64,000 bases of DNA from Echinostoma caproni (GCA_900618425.1 UZAN01040125.1:24123-88122); one strand, 5' to 3'. Counted from the first letter of the stretch, positions 33,408 through 46,401 are shown. The notes: generated by a model from the sequence alone, not told the origin. A program made the numbers and translations.

Positions 33408-35604
33408 CGTCTGGCTATCGCAAAATTTGTCACACTAATAAAGCCTGTTTTCGACAACTACCACTCGAGAAATGTATTCGCAAAAATCATTTTTCCTAGA
33501 TAAAGGTTAATATAGAATCTTTCGCGTGGTTGGTCATGGAAAACGGTTAGACCTCATTCAATATTGATTTATCACCTTTACGCAGTTTCTGTGGGGGTTA
33601 ATTTCAATGTTCACTTCATTTAATTACCATCCAGCACTTGTCATTTTAATGTGATCGAATTCTTTACCGTCATTCTCTCTATCTCCAATCAAATAAAATA
33701 TTTTATGACCCTTGAACAAACAAAGGGATCCCGACAGAGATTTCACAAACCGCTGCCTCAGCATTATCCCGGAATGTGGTGTACTTAAATTATACAAACC
33801 TGTGTTCAGTTGGTTCTGTCTGGCCATTTTTTTCATGTAATAATCTGATCGACTTATTCTAGTTACATTGCGTCCGCTTCCCGAAATGGAGATGCATGCT
33901 TACTTCTTGATATCCGTCACCGCTTATACCACAAATTAACACGCCAGATGACGAAACATGTATCTGAAATCCTGCAATGCAATGCAAAACAAATAAAAAC
34001 AAACTCACCTGTTTGCACACGTGTGGTGGTTCGTCTAAATCTCTAGCAGGAAGTAGTTGGGATTGTGTAATTTTCACTCAGTGATGAATAACTGTAAAAC
34101 CGGATGTCTTTTGTTCAACCTGATTCACAATTGTCTACTTTTGGTCGGCAGTATTTTGTTCGAAAGTTGTTGGAATTGAAAATAACGTGGCACCGTTCGT
34201 GAAAGGCTCCATATCTGATTGCTTTCCCTCAGACTTTCATTTGGCCCATCGAAATGATATTGGCAAAATGTGAAGTCAGGGAGCAGTAGTCAACTTTCAA
34301 ATGTTCAGATCGGCTTTGTTTCACTTTTGTCGACGGTAAACTTATACTCAAGAATCACGCCCTTTCAGGAATCGTGCAAACACCCAATTGGTCTCTGTGA
34401 GCTAAAGTGTGACACAGAAATGTGAAAGCAAACTGCCTAACTGTTCACATCCTAATGACACGTGCAGGCATCAAATAGTACTCTCTGTTCCTTATTAACC
34501 GTGCATTTCAAAATAAGATAAACTTTACCCATGCTTTAAACTGATCACTTAACCGCTTGTTTTCACAAACACGGAGATCTTTTATGTCATACATAGTACA
34601 ACCTAAAAAACACAATGTGCTTATTCCACTGTTAGCTTTGCTCCTACTTTGGCTCATTTTCCATTCTTTCATAATCCGTTTAGACCCAACCATTTGAACG
34701 GTTATTACCTTGAGCAGAAATGTTCCTACAAATAGATTTTTATCTATCTTCCTTTTGGATTGAAGTGTCACATCGATATAAGTTCAATCTTTGTAGGTTA
34801 GAAGTGATAGAGAAGAACGCACCTGTTCGTCTAAGTGTTTTTGGATGTCTGACCTCAGTTGATTCTATTTAACTGTTTGGACAGGTCCACACGTGTTGGG
34901 ATTGGCAACTATGTTCTCCTCCCTAACTGCTTTAGACGGATTGCTATCATAACCGCTTTATGGACCGTGTTTAACAAATCGCCCCCTAAATGTGTTGAAC
35001 TATCTTCCACGCAGATGGTAATTTGTTTTACGGATATGTGATGCTAAAAAAATACGCACACAACAACGTCTAGCTTAGTTCCAATACCATCTTTAGTTTA
35101 CTGTATTCCAAAATGGTCATGTGCCAGTTTTGGCGTTTGTTCCAGACCTCAAATTCGACTGTTGTATTCATTATAATCTCAGACAAAATCTGACCGTGCT
35201 GGTACGCTAATTCAGAGTTGTTCAATTTTTTTTCTCGGCTTTCATCACCCGCAAGCTTAATCACGTGACATCTAAAATAAACTTTATTTCTTTTTATTTC
35301 CTTAATCTACGTAGAATCTGTAATAAACTAAACGGTATACTTGATTGTACACCATTTCCACCCAATTTAAAATGGTTTCAGATTGTAAAGTCAAATAAAT
35401 AACTTTTGTTTATGTGCATGTGTGATCCATTGAGCAAGTCGATTATCATACATTTATGATATCTGTATGCTGTATGTAGGAATGAAGTAACAGTAAAGAA
35501 TATTCTTCATTCAAATGGGGTTCAGTTGTCACTCAGAAGATTGTTGTTGGTACAACTTCTTCACAGATCGGTATGTCGATCTACAATTGTGTCCGACAAT
35601 CCAG

Positions 35605-35778
35605 TTTAATTCCAGATGCATCCATTTACTACGCCCGACAAACGGAATTTGCGTGCAACCTCATGTTGATTCACGACGAGTGTCCCCGGCCCCTTTAGAG
35701 GAATCACAAAACAATTCTGACATTCGTTTCAAAGTTGCGCGTGCACACAGTCACCGACAACTTGGTATTTCGCTGACT
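35605..35778 (+). CDS. Possible extra exon of plus-strand gene
   Basis: 58 codons, phase 0 at both ends, so it would fit between exons D and E. The acceptor is CCGACAATCCAG at 35604 and the donor is the weak GTGTGC at 35779. The peptide includes RVSPAPLEESQNNSDIRF, similar in style to the other exons. A better acceptor (TTCTTCACAG at 35566) and the alternative donor at 35765 (GTATTT) would give a phase 1-1 exon that does not fit the D-E join. A strong inverted repeat (35737-35788) overlaps the donor. I treat it as a weak candidate. Confidence 0.25.
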
Positions 35779-35788
35779 GTGTGCGCGC
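35737..35788. repeat. Inverted repeat, 11-bp perfect stem with GC-rich extension
   Basis: GCACACAGTCA at 35743-35753 pairs with TGACTGTGTGC at 35774-35784 across a 20-base loop, with GCGC blocks extending the stem. It overlaps the donor of the possible exon at 35605-35778, so an RNA hairpin could hide that splice site. Confidence 0.7.
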
Positions 35789-36014
35789 GAGACAATTACC
35801 CGCACATGGACGGATGTGTGCATGACAAGCAAACGGATTACATTCATGGTACACCGAGTTGTTTCTTCGATCATTAAGAGTTAATTTCATTATTCATAAA
35901 GGACGTTGTATTTTGTAATTTGCAAATCACTACAAAAATTATCTAATTCCCGGAAGTGAAGCAACCGATAGGTTGTCTTCATAAATAGAATATTCACTGA
36001 TGTGTGAGTAGCTT

Positions 36015-36526
36015 TCAGTGTAAACCTCTCGCAGGTCTGGGTACATACGGTGAGCATATCTGGGGGTAAAGAAAACAAACCATAATTTTTGAAGAGGTGC
36101 ATTACTGCTATATTTACTGAACGAAAACGGTGAATGTTTATTCGGCCTCGGTTCCAAAGTGTTCGGTTAACCAAGGTCTTGGGTACCCACCGGCAAGCAG
36201 GGCTTAAAGGCTGCAATCCATTGGAGGTTGGTAGTTAGTGCGTTTATAACATGTAATTCACACATACAGGATGATCAGAACACTGCATCAACTGGCGCAC
36301 TTGTCGATCAATGTATATACTGTAGCAAAATTTCAAGTTCTTCCTGAGGAGAAGATGCTAAAACCGGAGCTCATCTGGAATAAATAACTGTCCATGAGCC
36401 GCAAACACGGATATAGCCCTGAACATTCGGTTTCACCCTCTTACACTTGCAATGGGGAGCTAATGAATAGACTGTTCCCAGATATGGGTGTACTTCGTGA
36501 AGCCATAGTAAAACTTCTCCCACAAT
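36015..36526 (-). CDS. Possible compact nested minus-strand gene, four exons
   Basis: Four pieces join in frame: 36526-36445, 36343-36268, 36210-36118 and 36059-36015, the last ending in TGA. The introns are 101, 57 and 58 bases. The donors are GTAAGA, GTATGT and GTAAAT. The acceptors follow TTCTCCTCAG, GGATTGCAG (with an ACTAAC branch-like site) and TTTCTTTACCCCCAG. An ATG at 36506 could start an 89-residue protein whose middle reads LKFCYSIYIDRQVRQLMQ and KTLVNRTLWNRGR. I do not recognise it. Three good donors and acceptors in a row with matching phases are notable, but the exons are short enough to be open by chance. It would lie wholly inside intron 4 of the plus-strand gene. Confidence 0.33.
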
Positions 36527-37597
36527 CTTAGAAATTCGAGCGTTTGAGGAGCAATGAGTGATGAATACTGATCGGTTTCTCAAATTACAGCTTGAAACCT
36601 AAAACAACCATCTACAGGTAACGTCATCAGAGTTACTCCGGTTTAAATGACCTATTTGCCTTGCGTCTTTTTCTGTCGATTGACGACAAGGTTAGGTGGG
36701 ATTTTATCTGTGGAATTCAAAGTCTCAGATATTGAGCTCGTTAATGAGGGGGATAGATTACAGTGATCGTAGAGCTGTAAGTGCGTGCATGTGATTGTGT
36801 ATGTGAAATTGCCTTTCTGTGTGTCGTAGATGGTAGTTTTCACAACAGGTCTAAAGATGTCAATTTCCATTTACGAACTCATCCAATCGTTATGCAAACA
36901 TCAACTTACCAAACCCGATAACATACTGCTTTGTCTTAAATATCAACTCAATAAAACTATCCTATTTCGGATGTTTTTCTTGTTACTCGTGATGTACTGC
37001 TTTTCCTTCATTATAGAAAATTGGTGGGAAATCCAAAGCTAGCAGATGCTTATATCTTTTGCATTCTCATCTCTTTTTGTCACTCACTATATCAACATGA
37101 ATATGGAAGTGCCGAACTAATTGTGCCCAATTAATGAATTTGCATAAATCGGTGGGAACAATGGTGAATCTTTTTTGTTCTCAGCAAACTGAGGCTTATT
37201 AAACAACTCATTTTCGCCGTCATATCAAAAGTCTGTTATGAGTGATTTGTTCATTGGTTCGGAACTCAAACTCATATGGAATGATCCAACCCGGTTTGTC
37301 AATCATTTTGCATGTTGCCAAAGTTTCCGACTTCTTTTTTATTTGCGTCCATTTGGTTCTATTACTCTACAAAAACGAATTCTTTCAAACCTGTTGATTC
37401 GAGAAAGAAACTTTTGATTTTTGTTATTTACAAATTCAAATTCAAATTTTTGTTATGGGATATAACTTACAAAGACTTCGCTTTTACAAATTCCATAGGG
37501 TGTTTGCACTTTGGTTCGGATCACGATTCACAATATCACAGTTAGTCCACGGAAGTAAAGTATTAAAGTAATGTTTTGACGAGCACCGGAGAATATG

Positions 37598-37860
37598 TTA
37601 TGTAGTTGGGTGTTGAAACGTAACGTTTGCCAGAGCATCATCAAGCTGACGCTTGAAAGATACTAATGTTGGGTCACAGACCACGTGAGCTGGTAGAGAG
37701 TTCCATGTACTGCACACTCTGACTGCAAACGAGTGACGTCTGCAGTCGAAACGGCTCTTTTGATGAGCCAACTTCAGCGGATACCCTCTGAGGTGAACCT
37801 TGTGCGATAAAACCAACAGAGATCTACATGGATGGTTGGGTTGTTGGAANGATAGAGTAA
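37598..37860 (-). mobile_element. LINE reverse transcriptase C-terminal fragment
   Basis: The minus-strand peptide with HKVHLRGYPLKLAHQ, FDCRRHSFAVRVCSTWNSLP and FKRQLDDAL matches the conserved C-terminal region of CR1/jockey-type LINE polymerases (the RVxxxWNSLP block). It is an isolated fragment of about 85 codons. A single N at 37850 lies at its upstream edge. Confidence 0.82.
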
Positions 37861-38634
37861 AATCAGAGTGCAAGCAATTGGTTCAATGCGTTAGCTGTCT
37901 CTAATGTTGAATTAAAGGATAACAATTGGACCTGACTGATGAAGCGACTGGTTTTTTTTCGAAAGAGGGAGGAATTTTATTTACTATTCAGTTTGTATGA
38001 ATATTTATTGGATGCGGTACGTATTTTACCAAAATGAAATGAAAATCAATAAAGCGGACATAAACGGGGACTTATTTTGCGTCTGCTGCTTGCGCAAAAC
38101 AACTTCTCGGTTCTCATTGAACCATGAGAGATCATATGTGTGAATTTTTTCTTTTGACTGAACAAAGGCTTTCACTTCAAAACATTCCCAAAATGGTAAA
38201 TTGAGCTTTAAACTCCTATGCACCAGGTCTGTTAGTGCTCAGTTTGGAGCCTTGGTGAAGTAAAACAGCGAGATTCAAAATGTTCTGTTTTTATCCATTG
38301 GTTTAGTACGTACTCCCCAAAAGAGAAGCTTTTTCCAACGGTTTGGCATGAAGCCCGGTTTCCTTTTATGTTCTGCCGCTGGCTTCCTCGCCTGTTTATC
38401 ACCCTCGAATTGGTAATTAACGCTTTGAAAACATGTCCTATTTTGATCCGACCGCTTGGCATCATCGATACTCCCACTGCCTCCGCTCGAAACATTTAGT
38501 CACGGTGAAAATCTGCGCTTCTGATAGCGTGAACATTCCAAGAAGACAAACAAACCCAACAGGTGCATGCACTTTGAAACAGCATGCGCACGGAAACGCC
38601 AAACTATTCTGATTTGAATAGATTCAAGTGTGCT

Positions 38635-38650
38635 TGTGTGTGTGTGTGTG
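38635..38650. repeat. (TG)n microsatellite
   Basis: Short TG run. Confidence 0.85.
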
Positions 38651-40931
38651 TCCGTGCCCATATCTGTTCACCAGAGTCCTTCCAGTACCCCACGGCATAC
38701 GAACGTGAAAAAACAACAATCGTTCCCCCTCTTAGTTTAACCTTAATTTGATTAATTAGGGTCATGACTTCTCTTGGTTCTCGGTTGAATTTTGCTTAAC
38801 TCACAGCATTGTTTTGGATACCTATCGTATCGTGAAAGCATTCCGGCCGTATCAGATGTGTGTCAGTCCGCATCACAGCTGATGGGTGTCATCTATGAGG
38901 TTTGCGAATGCGCCAAGAACAAGTAACATGTTTTTGACGGACTGTTAAATGATTGAAGAAAACAGAACAATTTTGCTGTTGTTTTTTTCCCATGTTTTCC
39001 CTAATTTGGACACCTTACGTTACGAGAGTAGGGTTTGAATTTATTGTGAGATGGCCCGTCAAATTTGGTGTGCATGTGTCTGAAGAAAATAAAGAAATTG
39101 CACATTTGTTGATTATGAAATCGTCAGTTAAATCAAATAATCTTAGAATGGCTAAGATAGCTGTTGTTCATGATACATCTGTCGCATTTCTTATTCTAAT
39201 GAACAGCACAGATACCATCATTTTCGATGACGTAGAGGTGAAGGAGTGACTGCGTGACTTTGAACACATTATCTGCGGGACCATTACGTGACTAACTTGA
39301 ACCAACTGGATGGTGTGACCTCCACATAATATACTCCTTTATTCTTTACAAGGGCATTCTTATCTCAGTAGCGCATTTTTGATCAACCTGAATAGTTTCA
39401 CTGACACAAAATAGATTCAACCGTTTTGCAGAATTTATCCAACTGATGTGATTACACGTGCGTTCTCATAGTCTGTTTGTTGTTGCAAGGTTACACATTT
39501 TGACGGTACACGTCGCTTATAAACAGAACAGCTTGGTTTGTTTTTCTTTGAAATTTGATGAAATATGTTCTGTGCAGACCAAAAGGATGATGACATGAAA
39601 AAAATGATAATCCAAGTGCCGTATTCTCAATCTTGTCATATTTCATCATTTGTGAATAAATCGACCCCACTGAGGATCTAACCAAGGGCCTCATTGGCAG
39701 AACGCAAACAAATTAGCTATTGATAAAAATTCGGCCCGTCATTTCAACTTCCACTTTCGTATAACACAGATTACATTGTGATTTCGTTGTTCATATTCTT
39801 CATAAAATGGCATTTATGGCGAACCCATCGAGAACATCTATTTTGATTTGGTTATGTTCGATTTTCTGAAACCTCCTATACCAACAGACACTGACTAGTT
39901 CCGGAATAGTCAGTATAATGAGTTACACATACCAGATGACATGCCTGGGTGGTTATGTGGGTCAGTGAGCCCCGACGGTCCAAAACAATTTCCTGTCCGG
40001 GTGAGACTTAGTTTTGGGCATTTACCTAGTGTTGACTGAAATGCTCCGTGTGCCCCGCTCGACGAACGTTACCATGGTCCCTTATTTGGAACCATATGCT
40101 ACGGTTGTTTTTCATTTGCAGACAAAGTATCTAACATTTCCATTTTGTCTAGTTGGCTATAGATCATCTATCGTGTGAATTATCAAATAATAGAGCAATC
40201 TCACTAAATTCCGAAAGTGAGATCAACATGGTATACCTGTATGTATATTTACGCAGATACAATAATTACTGTCTGAATGGTGGAGCCAGACATTCCTGAA
40301 TGCACACACAACTCGGTTAGCGGTTTTTGTCAACCAGCAGGTAAGCTTATCAAGCAATCCTTTGCCAAATTGGTAACTCACTTGCACTCCGGATTTATAC
40401 TCGGTGGAGAAGATATACACACGTCACCCAACCACCAGAGCAGACGTTTACAGAAGTAACCGGATTTGATCACTCATGGTTAAGTTTAGCCTTCCAAGGA
40501 CATGAGAACATCTTCGACCATACAGATATCCTTGGATTGTTTTCTTCCGGATCTCCGATAATCACTGTCTTTGAAATACGATAAAAAAGCTATCTATACG
40601 AAAGTTTGTCTGTATGTGTTTGCCTATAGACCGCAAAGTCATATGTAAACCGAAAAATCGATCGTAATAATGTTTGTGAAATACACCGTTGTTTATGCCC
40701 ACTGCTCTCTTTGTATCGTTTTCAACTTCCAAGGACAACAGCGGGTTTAAGTATTGAAAACGTCATAGATGTTGTGGTCTCAATGGATAACTGTTTGAGC
40801 TTTTCCTCCGTGGCGTTACATGCAAAAAAACCGCCACGGTTTCTTTGGACTACTAGGTGTCACGTCGCAACCATAACCGTGTTGGAGTGGTTCTTAAATA
40901 GAGCTTAACTTCAGCAAAGCTCTTTACTGGT

Positions 40932-41250
40932 AACTTGAAAACTCATCACTGAAATCTTCTGGGGTTCCATCTTTCAAACGTTTTGGCATAGAATTTACAC
41001 AGTCAAGCCTTAACAATCGCCGTGTTTCATTGTCAGCGTCTCTTTTATCAGTTTCTATCGTAGCACCAATGCTGTTCGCAGCAGATGGTTCTAACAAACA
41101 ATGAGAAATCATTCGCGCATCACATTGGTAAAGTTATCCAACCATTTGAGTTTTTTCGCTGATTTGAAGTTCCCTTCTGTTGGCAACTTTTCAAGCTGAC
41201 CGTTCTTTTCAAAATCCCCTGGACTTGCATTTTCGCCTCGGCGGGACGTA
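40932..41250 (-). pseudogene. Coding-like minus-strand stretch with a frame break
   Basis: One frame (about 41250-41117) reads GDFEKNGQLEKLPTEGNF and KKLKWLDNFTNVMRE then stops. A second frame (41112 down) reads SIGATIETDKRDADNETRR and MPKRLKDGTPEDFSDEF, up to a donor-like GTAAAG near 40931. The two charged, non-repetitive peptides need a frameshift near 41113 to join, so this is either a decayed gene piece or chance. I recognise no family. Confidence 0.2.
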
Positions 41251-41706
41251 ATGCAATCCCGTACGTAGGAGATATTAAGTTACCCTCAAAGAAAATCCGT
41301 ATAATTGCTGGTCCCATTACGATTTAAGACCACTTGAGATTTTAATTTCCATCGTGTGAGAGTTGAAATGGTTCTATCAACTGAACCATGCAGTGTTTCC
41401 GTCAATGAGACTGAACATTAAAAGTGCATTAGCAATCGACGTCACTAGCAATTGTTTCCTGATGGTCGTGTTCGCTCCAACAATAATCAGCGATGTGTTT
41501 GTTATCGGATCTTACCATAGTATTGATCTATCAACAAAATACGGTTGAGATACCACTTTACCGATAGCCCACTTGTGACCCAGAAATGTGCCTACATTAA
41601 TCACGCATCTCTCGCGTTTACTGATCACGATGATAATAGAATCCTCTATTCATATTATGTAACTTTATTACCCTGGAAAAGACAGAAATCATTTGACATG
41701 ACTCAC

Positions 41707-41909
41707 ACAGCTTGGTAGTAGCATATTTTCCCTAGTTGATTACGGAATCCGTGGGTTGCTACGTTCACGTATTTGATGTTCTGGATCTTGACCGTGTCCC
41801 TTGGGCAACTGGATTTATTTCTCCTTGTTGTCAAACCGATCGATTTGTTTGCAGCGTGTTCGATCAACAACAATGCATTTAACAAATCAATAAAGCTGGT
41901 GATACGGGC
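41707..41909 (-). CDS. Coding-like minus-strand stretch, possible exon
   Basis: Open minus-strand frame with RITSFIDLLNALLLIEHAA and DTVKIQNIKYVNVATHGF, ending at a strong donor sequence GTGAGT (41706-41701) in phase 2. The acceptor (GACAG) has a weak pyrimidine tract. It might belong with the stretches at 40932-41250 and 43990-44163, but I cannot join them with confidence. Confidence 0.22.
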
Positions 41910-42297
41910 CTGTCTATTTGATTTTCTCAGTTTGATGAACAAACGAAAAGGAATATTGTCAACTTAACTAAACTTTACCTGTATGTTAGAAAAACTAAAT
42001 TCAATTGGGCACTTTTATCTGCTTGATCTAAAGATAGACTTTTATTGCAAATATTCATATTACGGCAGCATTTTTAACCCCACCGACAAGTAACCTTTGG
42101 CATTTTTTAGGCTTTAGTTTCCCTTTTCGTGCCCGTCCAGATACCACCAACGCTTTAGGTGCGTCCATTTTGGCCATTTTGGTGCCTTCTATTTTGTTCA
42201 GAATGTGATTGAAAAAGAATCCAGGGTATCAGCCAAACAGGAATAGCCGCCTCCCACGCTTTGCCAAACATGTCGAATTGTTATTACTACTATCACC

Positions 42298-42315
42298 ACT
42301 ACTACTAGTAGTAGT
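42298..42315. repeat. (ACT)3(AGT)3 perfect palindrome
   Basis: An 18-base perfect palindrome formed by ACT repeats meeting AGT repeats, with further AGT units around it. It is probably a microsatellite inversion. Confidence 0.9.
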
Positions 42316-42728
42316 CGTCATTGTAGATAGAATTCGTAGTAGTAAAAATAGACACAAACGTAGCCGTTCGTAGTCGATTGGGTATGGAAGCGATTAAACC
42401 ATTTTCTGTGTTCATGTTCTACCTTAAGAAATTGACGGTGATGTAAAATCGTTACTGGCCTTGGCCGGTCAGGTCACGTATGCATTCTTTGTGTGATCGT
42501 AAATGATGGCATTGAACAGCATACTTGCACTAATAGAGGACCTGAATTGTGCCTTCTTCGGAATTCAGTTCAATATGTTCTGCCACCCCATCCACCTTCC
42601 TGCGATCCACAATCCGACCTATCTCCAGGAGGCGGTTGACACAGTATTGATGCAGTTCGACAAAGTTGTTGTTCTGTGGTCACATTCATTACCTCGAGAA
42701 TAACATTTGACTAGTTTTGGTTTAGCAT

Positions 42729-42750
42729 GTTGTTGTTGTTGTTGTTGTTG
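42729..42750. repeat. (GTT)n microsatellite
   Basis: About seven copies of the GTT trinucleotide. Confidence 0.93.
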
Positions 42751-43989
42751 CTCTTTGTTATTGTCGTTTTCGTTCCTCTAGAATGACCAAAATAGCTCAT
42801 GCATCACATGTGATTTGATCAGACTGAGAAAGAAAGAAAGAAATGGGGAATTTTCATGATGGGTCAATACACACACACAAACGCACACACATTTCGTCCA
42901 TTGATTGTTTATGACCATTCTAAGGAGCCTTGGAGAATGTTATCATCATTCGACAGGAAACTGATCACGTATGTGACACGCAACAAATGGTCGATCCTGT
43001 ATGTGTGTTCAGTTTTCTTCAACATCATCCACTGAAAATGTTTTACTGTGGATCAGAGAAAGCAAATGTGAAACGGTTTACTGGTATTGGATAAGTTGTC
43101 CCAACTACTGAGCGGATTACCCAAATCACGTGGACTCTCTGACTTCAGTTCCGAGCAGACAATCGAAAACACAGTTGTCAATCGGGAGATCCTGAGTGAA
43201 ATTTTAAATTATGCAGGGTAGTGGGGTGAATATTTATCCGAAAGTATCCCGATTTATTGCGCTCCAAGCAATGCTTTTCTTTTATCAGCTCATTGCTAAT
43301 AGTACACCAATTGGTGCCAGCAAATTCAGGAGAGCAAAACAGTTGATTTAAGCTTGTTATCTCTAAGTGGACTATAATTTATCATCGTTGCGTGTTTCAC
43401 CTTTATCCATGTCTAAGTTTGAACTATGGCCACCAATAAGTTTTTTGGTCACCTTGTGGATCAATATGCTTACACAACCGAATCCAAGTTGCTTCGTCAA
43501 TATGGTGATGAATGACCGCTGGGATGCACCACAGTGGTACAAAGTCATATGGTTCACTCATGAAGCCCGAAAAATCCAAGCCCGGGCAGTAAGATTGGCG
43601 GACCAGCCAAGGTTCTGCTAGAATAATCTCAATGTTCAACCGGGCTACAGTATAGTAGACTGGACCCAAAATTGGGTAGTGATAACTGGGTTCAAATTAC
43701 AGCGTTTACAACCCTGAGACCGTTGGTAACTGCAGATTTAATTGTCTGATTATTACTAATAAAAGCACCACCACAATAACTGATTATGAAAAATATACAC
43801 CTCATATGTTTCTCTTGCTCGAGCGCACAAAACAAATTATTTAAATAAATGGTATGTAACTTATGTCATCGTTGTGTAGCGTCCAAGTGCTAATCAGTTT
43901 GGAATAACTCTCGAACAGAAAATTGGCAAATTAGCGGAGTATACCGCACCGGTGTTTTTCTGATGTATTCACGAGGATACTTTGACACA

Positions 43990-44163
43990 GCTTACTGAGG
44001 AAATAAACAAGTCACAAAGATCAAAATCATATTTTGTGGTATTCGGCTTTCTCTCCATTCGATCAATGTACTTCTGAGTTGCAATAAAAGCCGTAGGCAA
44101 TACACTGTTCTTTTCCACTTTGGATGAAACTGCACTACTTTTCTGGGTACTTTGCTCTTGAAA
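43990..44163 (-). CDS. Coding-like minus-strand stretch, possible exon
   Basis: Open frame with STQKSSAVSSKVEKNSV and ATQKYIDRMERKPNTTKYD, ending at a donor-like GTAAGC after codon phase 0. A second frame is also open here, so the signal is ambiguous. No family recognised. Confidence 0.2.
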
Positions 44164-44338
44164 ATCGGATCCGTCAATCAAACGTTAACCTTATTCAAAT
44201 GATGCCTGACTCCAAATTGATGTGATAAAATAGCCGTCATTTGCTGAAGTACCAGCGCTTTTTTATCAACATATTGCATTGATTGTTTTCGCTCCCTATA
44301 TTTTGTACCAAACTCTCACCTTGTTTCTCTGATCCGTA

Positions 44339-44380
<42 letters not shown>
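44339..44380. repeat. (TA)n microsatellite
   Basis: About 20 uninterrupted TA units. Confidence 0.97.
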
Positions 44381-44381
<1 letters not shown>

Positions 44382-45669
44382 GAAACCATTTATACAGGAC
44401 TAGCAAATGTGCCACAACATATGAAAACTGTCTATGGAATGTGTCTATATGTTTTTTGGGCATGTTACTTCTCGGTTAACCTGACCGAGGAAGGAGGATA
44501 ATCTCGGGGTCTCCATTGGAAGTCTTTGGCTAGAAAACCTGACCTGCAAAACAACAGGATGGAGCTTAGAGTTCACAGCCCATGGGGGTGGGTGTCCAGT
44601 TCATCAGACGGAGTGCCCAACACATCTTGATACCCAATAGTGTCGGTGACTACTACTCCAACCCGGAAGGTGTGTGTATAGTTCGTACTTCTCTTCTTGG
44701 TTGATTTGGATTCAGGGTCTCTAGCCAACTCCCCTAAGTTAATTGCCAATGGTTCACCAACCCGTCTTCTCATTTTGGTGGGTAAACACCTCCGCTACGA
44801 GAAGGCAGTAAGCAGAGCTTCCTCAGCAGATGCTATTTGAGACGCTTGGTCATATAGGATCATTTTGCGAGGTTAAAGCGAATGGTGACACTCACCCCTA
44901 CCATATTGAGGCTTTTGAATTAAAAATACCAGAATGGAATAATCATCTCATAGTGTGTTTATCGTGACCATGCCCCAATCAAACTGGACGGATATACGGT
45001 CCAGTTGCTGCCCATTTTTATCATTCAGCGCTGATACTTAGGTAGCGCTGACATAACAGCACGGGGCATTTCGATGTTGATTAAGCTGACTTTGGACAAC
45101 AGTAAAAGCACAAAAAGATTGATGTGGGGGAGGGGTTTTATGCTTTATGTTTTCTTCATAATTCTGTGTGGCTTGAAAGAGACCATAAACAACACGAATT
45201 TGTCGAAGAATGTATAACATGTTTCTTTTACCTGGACGCAGATATTCCTGGATTGATAACTCTCTTTCCCTCTTTCTCATATGTCTAACGTGAATGTGAT
45301 TTACCTGTGCACTGACAGTTCCAGTCCGTCGTTTGCATTTGGTATGATTACGCGAATACAAATCGAGTCAACCGATAACTATCATCCATGCGATGTATTT
45401 GGCAACAGTAACCAGAGCAATAATAGGAATTTAGTCTTATGAAGAACAATCGCTGCTTGCTCTAGTCAAACTTTAATGAAATGTCTGAATACCTGGTGAA
45501 GATTAGTTAACTTTTTCATTCAATCATCCATCCGTTGATAAATACATACATCCATCCGTCTGTCCATCATCGCCAAACGTTTCCAGTTTGTTCACGAGTA
45601 TACTACTTCTTTAGTGGTTGCTGTTTTTTCTTTTATTTATACACCCCTACTGCCGCTTTGTATCCACAG

Positions 45670-45869
45670 TCGTGCGAGAGTCTACAATCAGACTTGACCT
45701 CAGTCGGTACGGTTTTACAAACCTGGCCCCTCTCGCTTCAGAGCGTGGTGAAACCAACAGATTCGGATACGGAAGTGGAAAAAGCCACGCTAAACGGATG
45801 GAATGCGAATCGGGAAATAGTACATGCACAAACAGACGAAGACAGTGTGACCGAACACACACAGACAAG
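45670..45869 (+). CDS. Exon E of large plus-strand gene
   Basis: 66 codons plus two bases. The acceptor follows a pyrimidine-rich run ending TATCCACAG at 45669 and opens in phase 0, as needed after exon D. The donor GTGCGT at 45870 leaves phase 2. The peptide reads LQSDLTSVGTVLQTWPLS, then an acidic Thr/Glu-rich part with KPTDSDTEVEKATLNG and AQTDEDSVTEHTQT. Another frame (45618-46079) is also open here and is longer, but it has no matching acceptor phase. The composition fits the same disordered protein. Confidence 0.62.
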
Positions 45870-46371
45870 GTGCGTGAATGGGAACCATCCCTTCAATTTG
45901 TTTCTCTGCTGAGATTAACGCTTCATGATGTGTATAATCGGTTGGTTAATCTTACACCAACAAAACAGGTAGCTGTTTATATTGTGCATTGCAAAAAGTC
46001 AGATGTTATCGGTGTCCCTTCAAATCGTACTGAGTCTGAGGTATGTGTATCGTCTTGTGTGAGTTTTTATTATCTATAATGAAACGAAAAGGAAATTGAA
46101 GGATTAAGCACCTTTGCTAACAACGTTTTAAAGCGACATCCTGTTTTAAACCAATCATTTCACTTTCCTTAAGCTGATTGCAGGTTAAGAAGGGGATTCT
46201 GAATTCCTGGTTGCTCTATGCTTATACTCAGGTATTTACATTGACAACGTCGAACTTAGGGGTTCTAGGATATGCTTTTACATGCTGCTTCCTTCCGGTT
46301 GAACTCTTCGAAGGATTGTCTGTTTCAAGTTATACAACAAAAGCATGAGAGTTCACAATCAAATATTCATA

Positions 46372-46401
46372 TATACATACATACATACATACATACATAC
46401 A

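Larger units (their letters stand above)
29833..45669. other. Intron 4 (15.8 kb), longest intron
   Basis: Holds a palindromic element (30479-30852), a LINE endonuclease piece (31510-32015), a short element (33277-33407), a possible small minus-strand gene (36015-36526), a LINE C-terminal piece (37598-37860) and microsatellites near 38635, 42298, 42729 and 44339. The block 44460-44830 has an open minus-strand frame (44573-44773) that looks repeat-derived but that I cannot name. I see nothing else I can support in 29833-30478, 33408-35600, 37900-40900 or 44831-45669. Confidence 0.6.
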
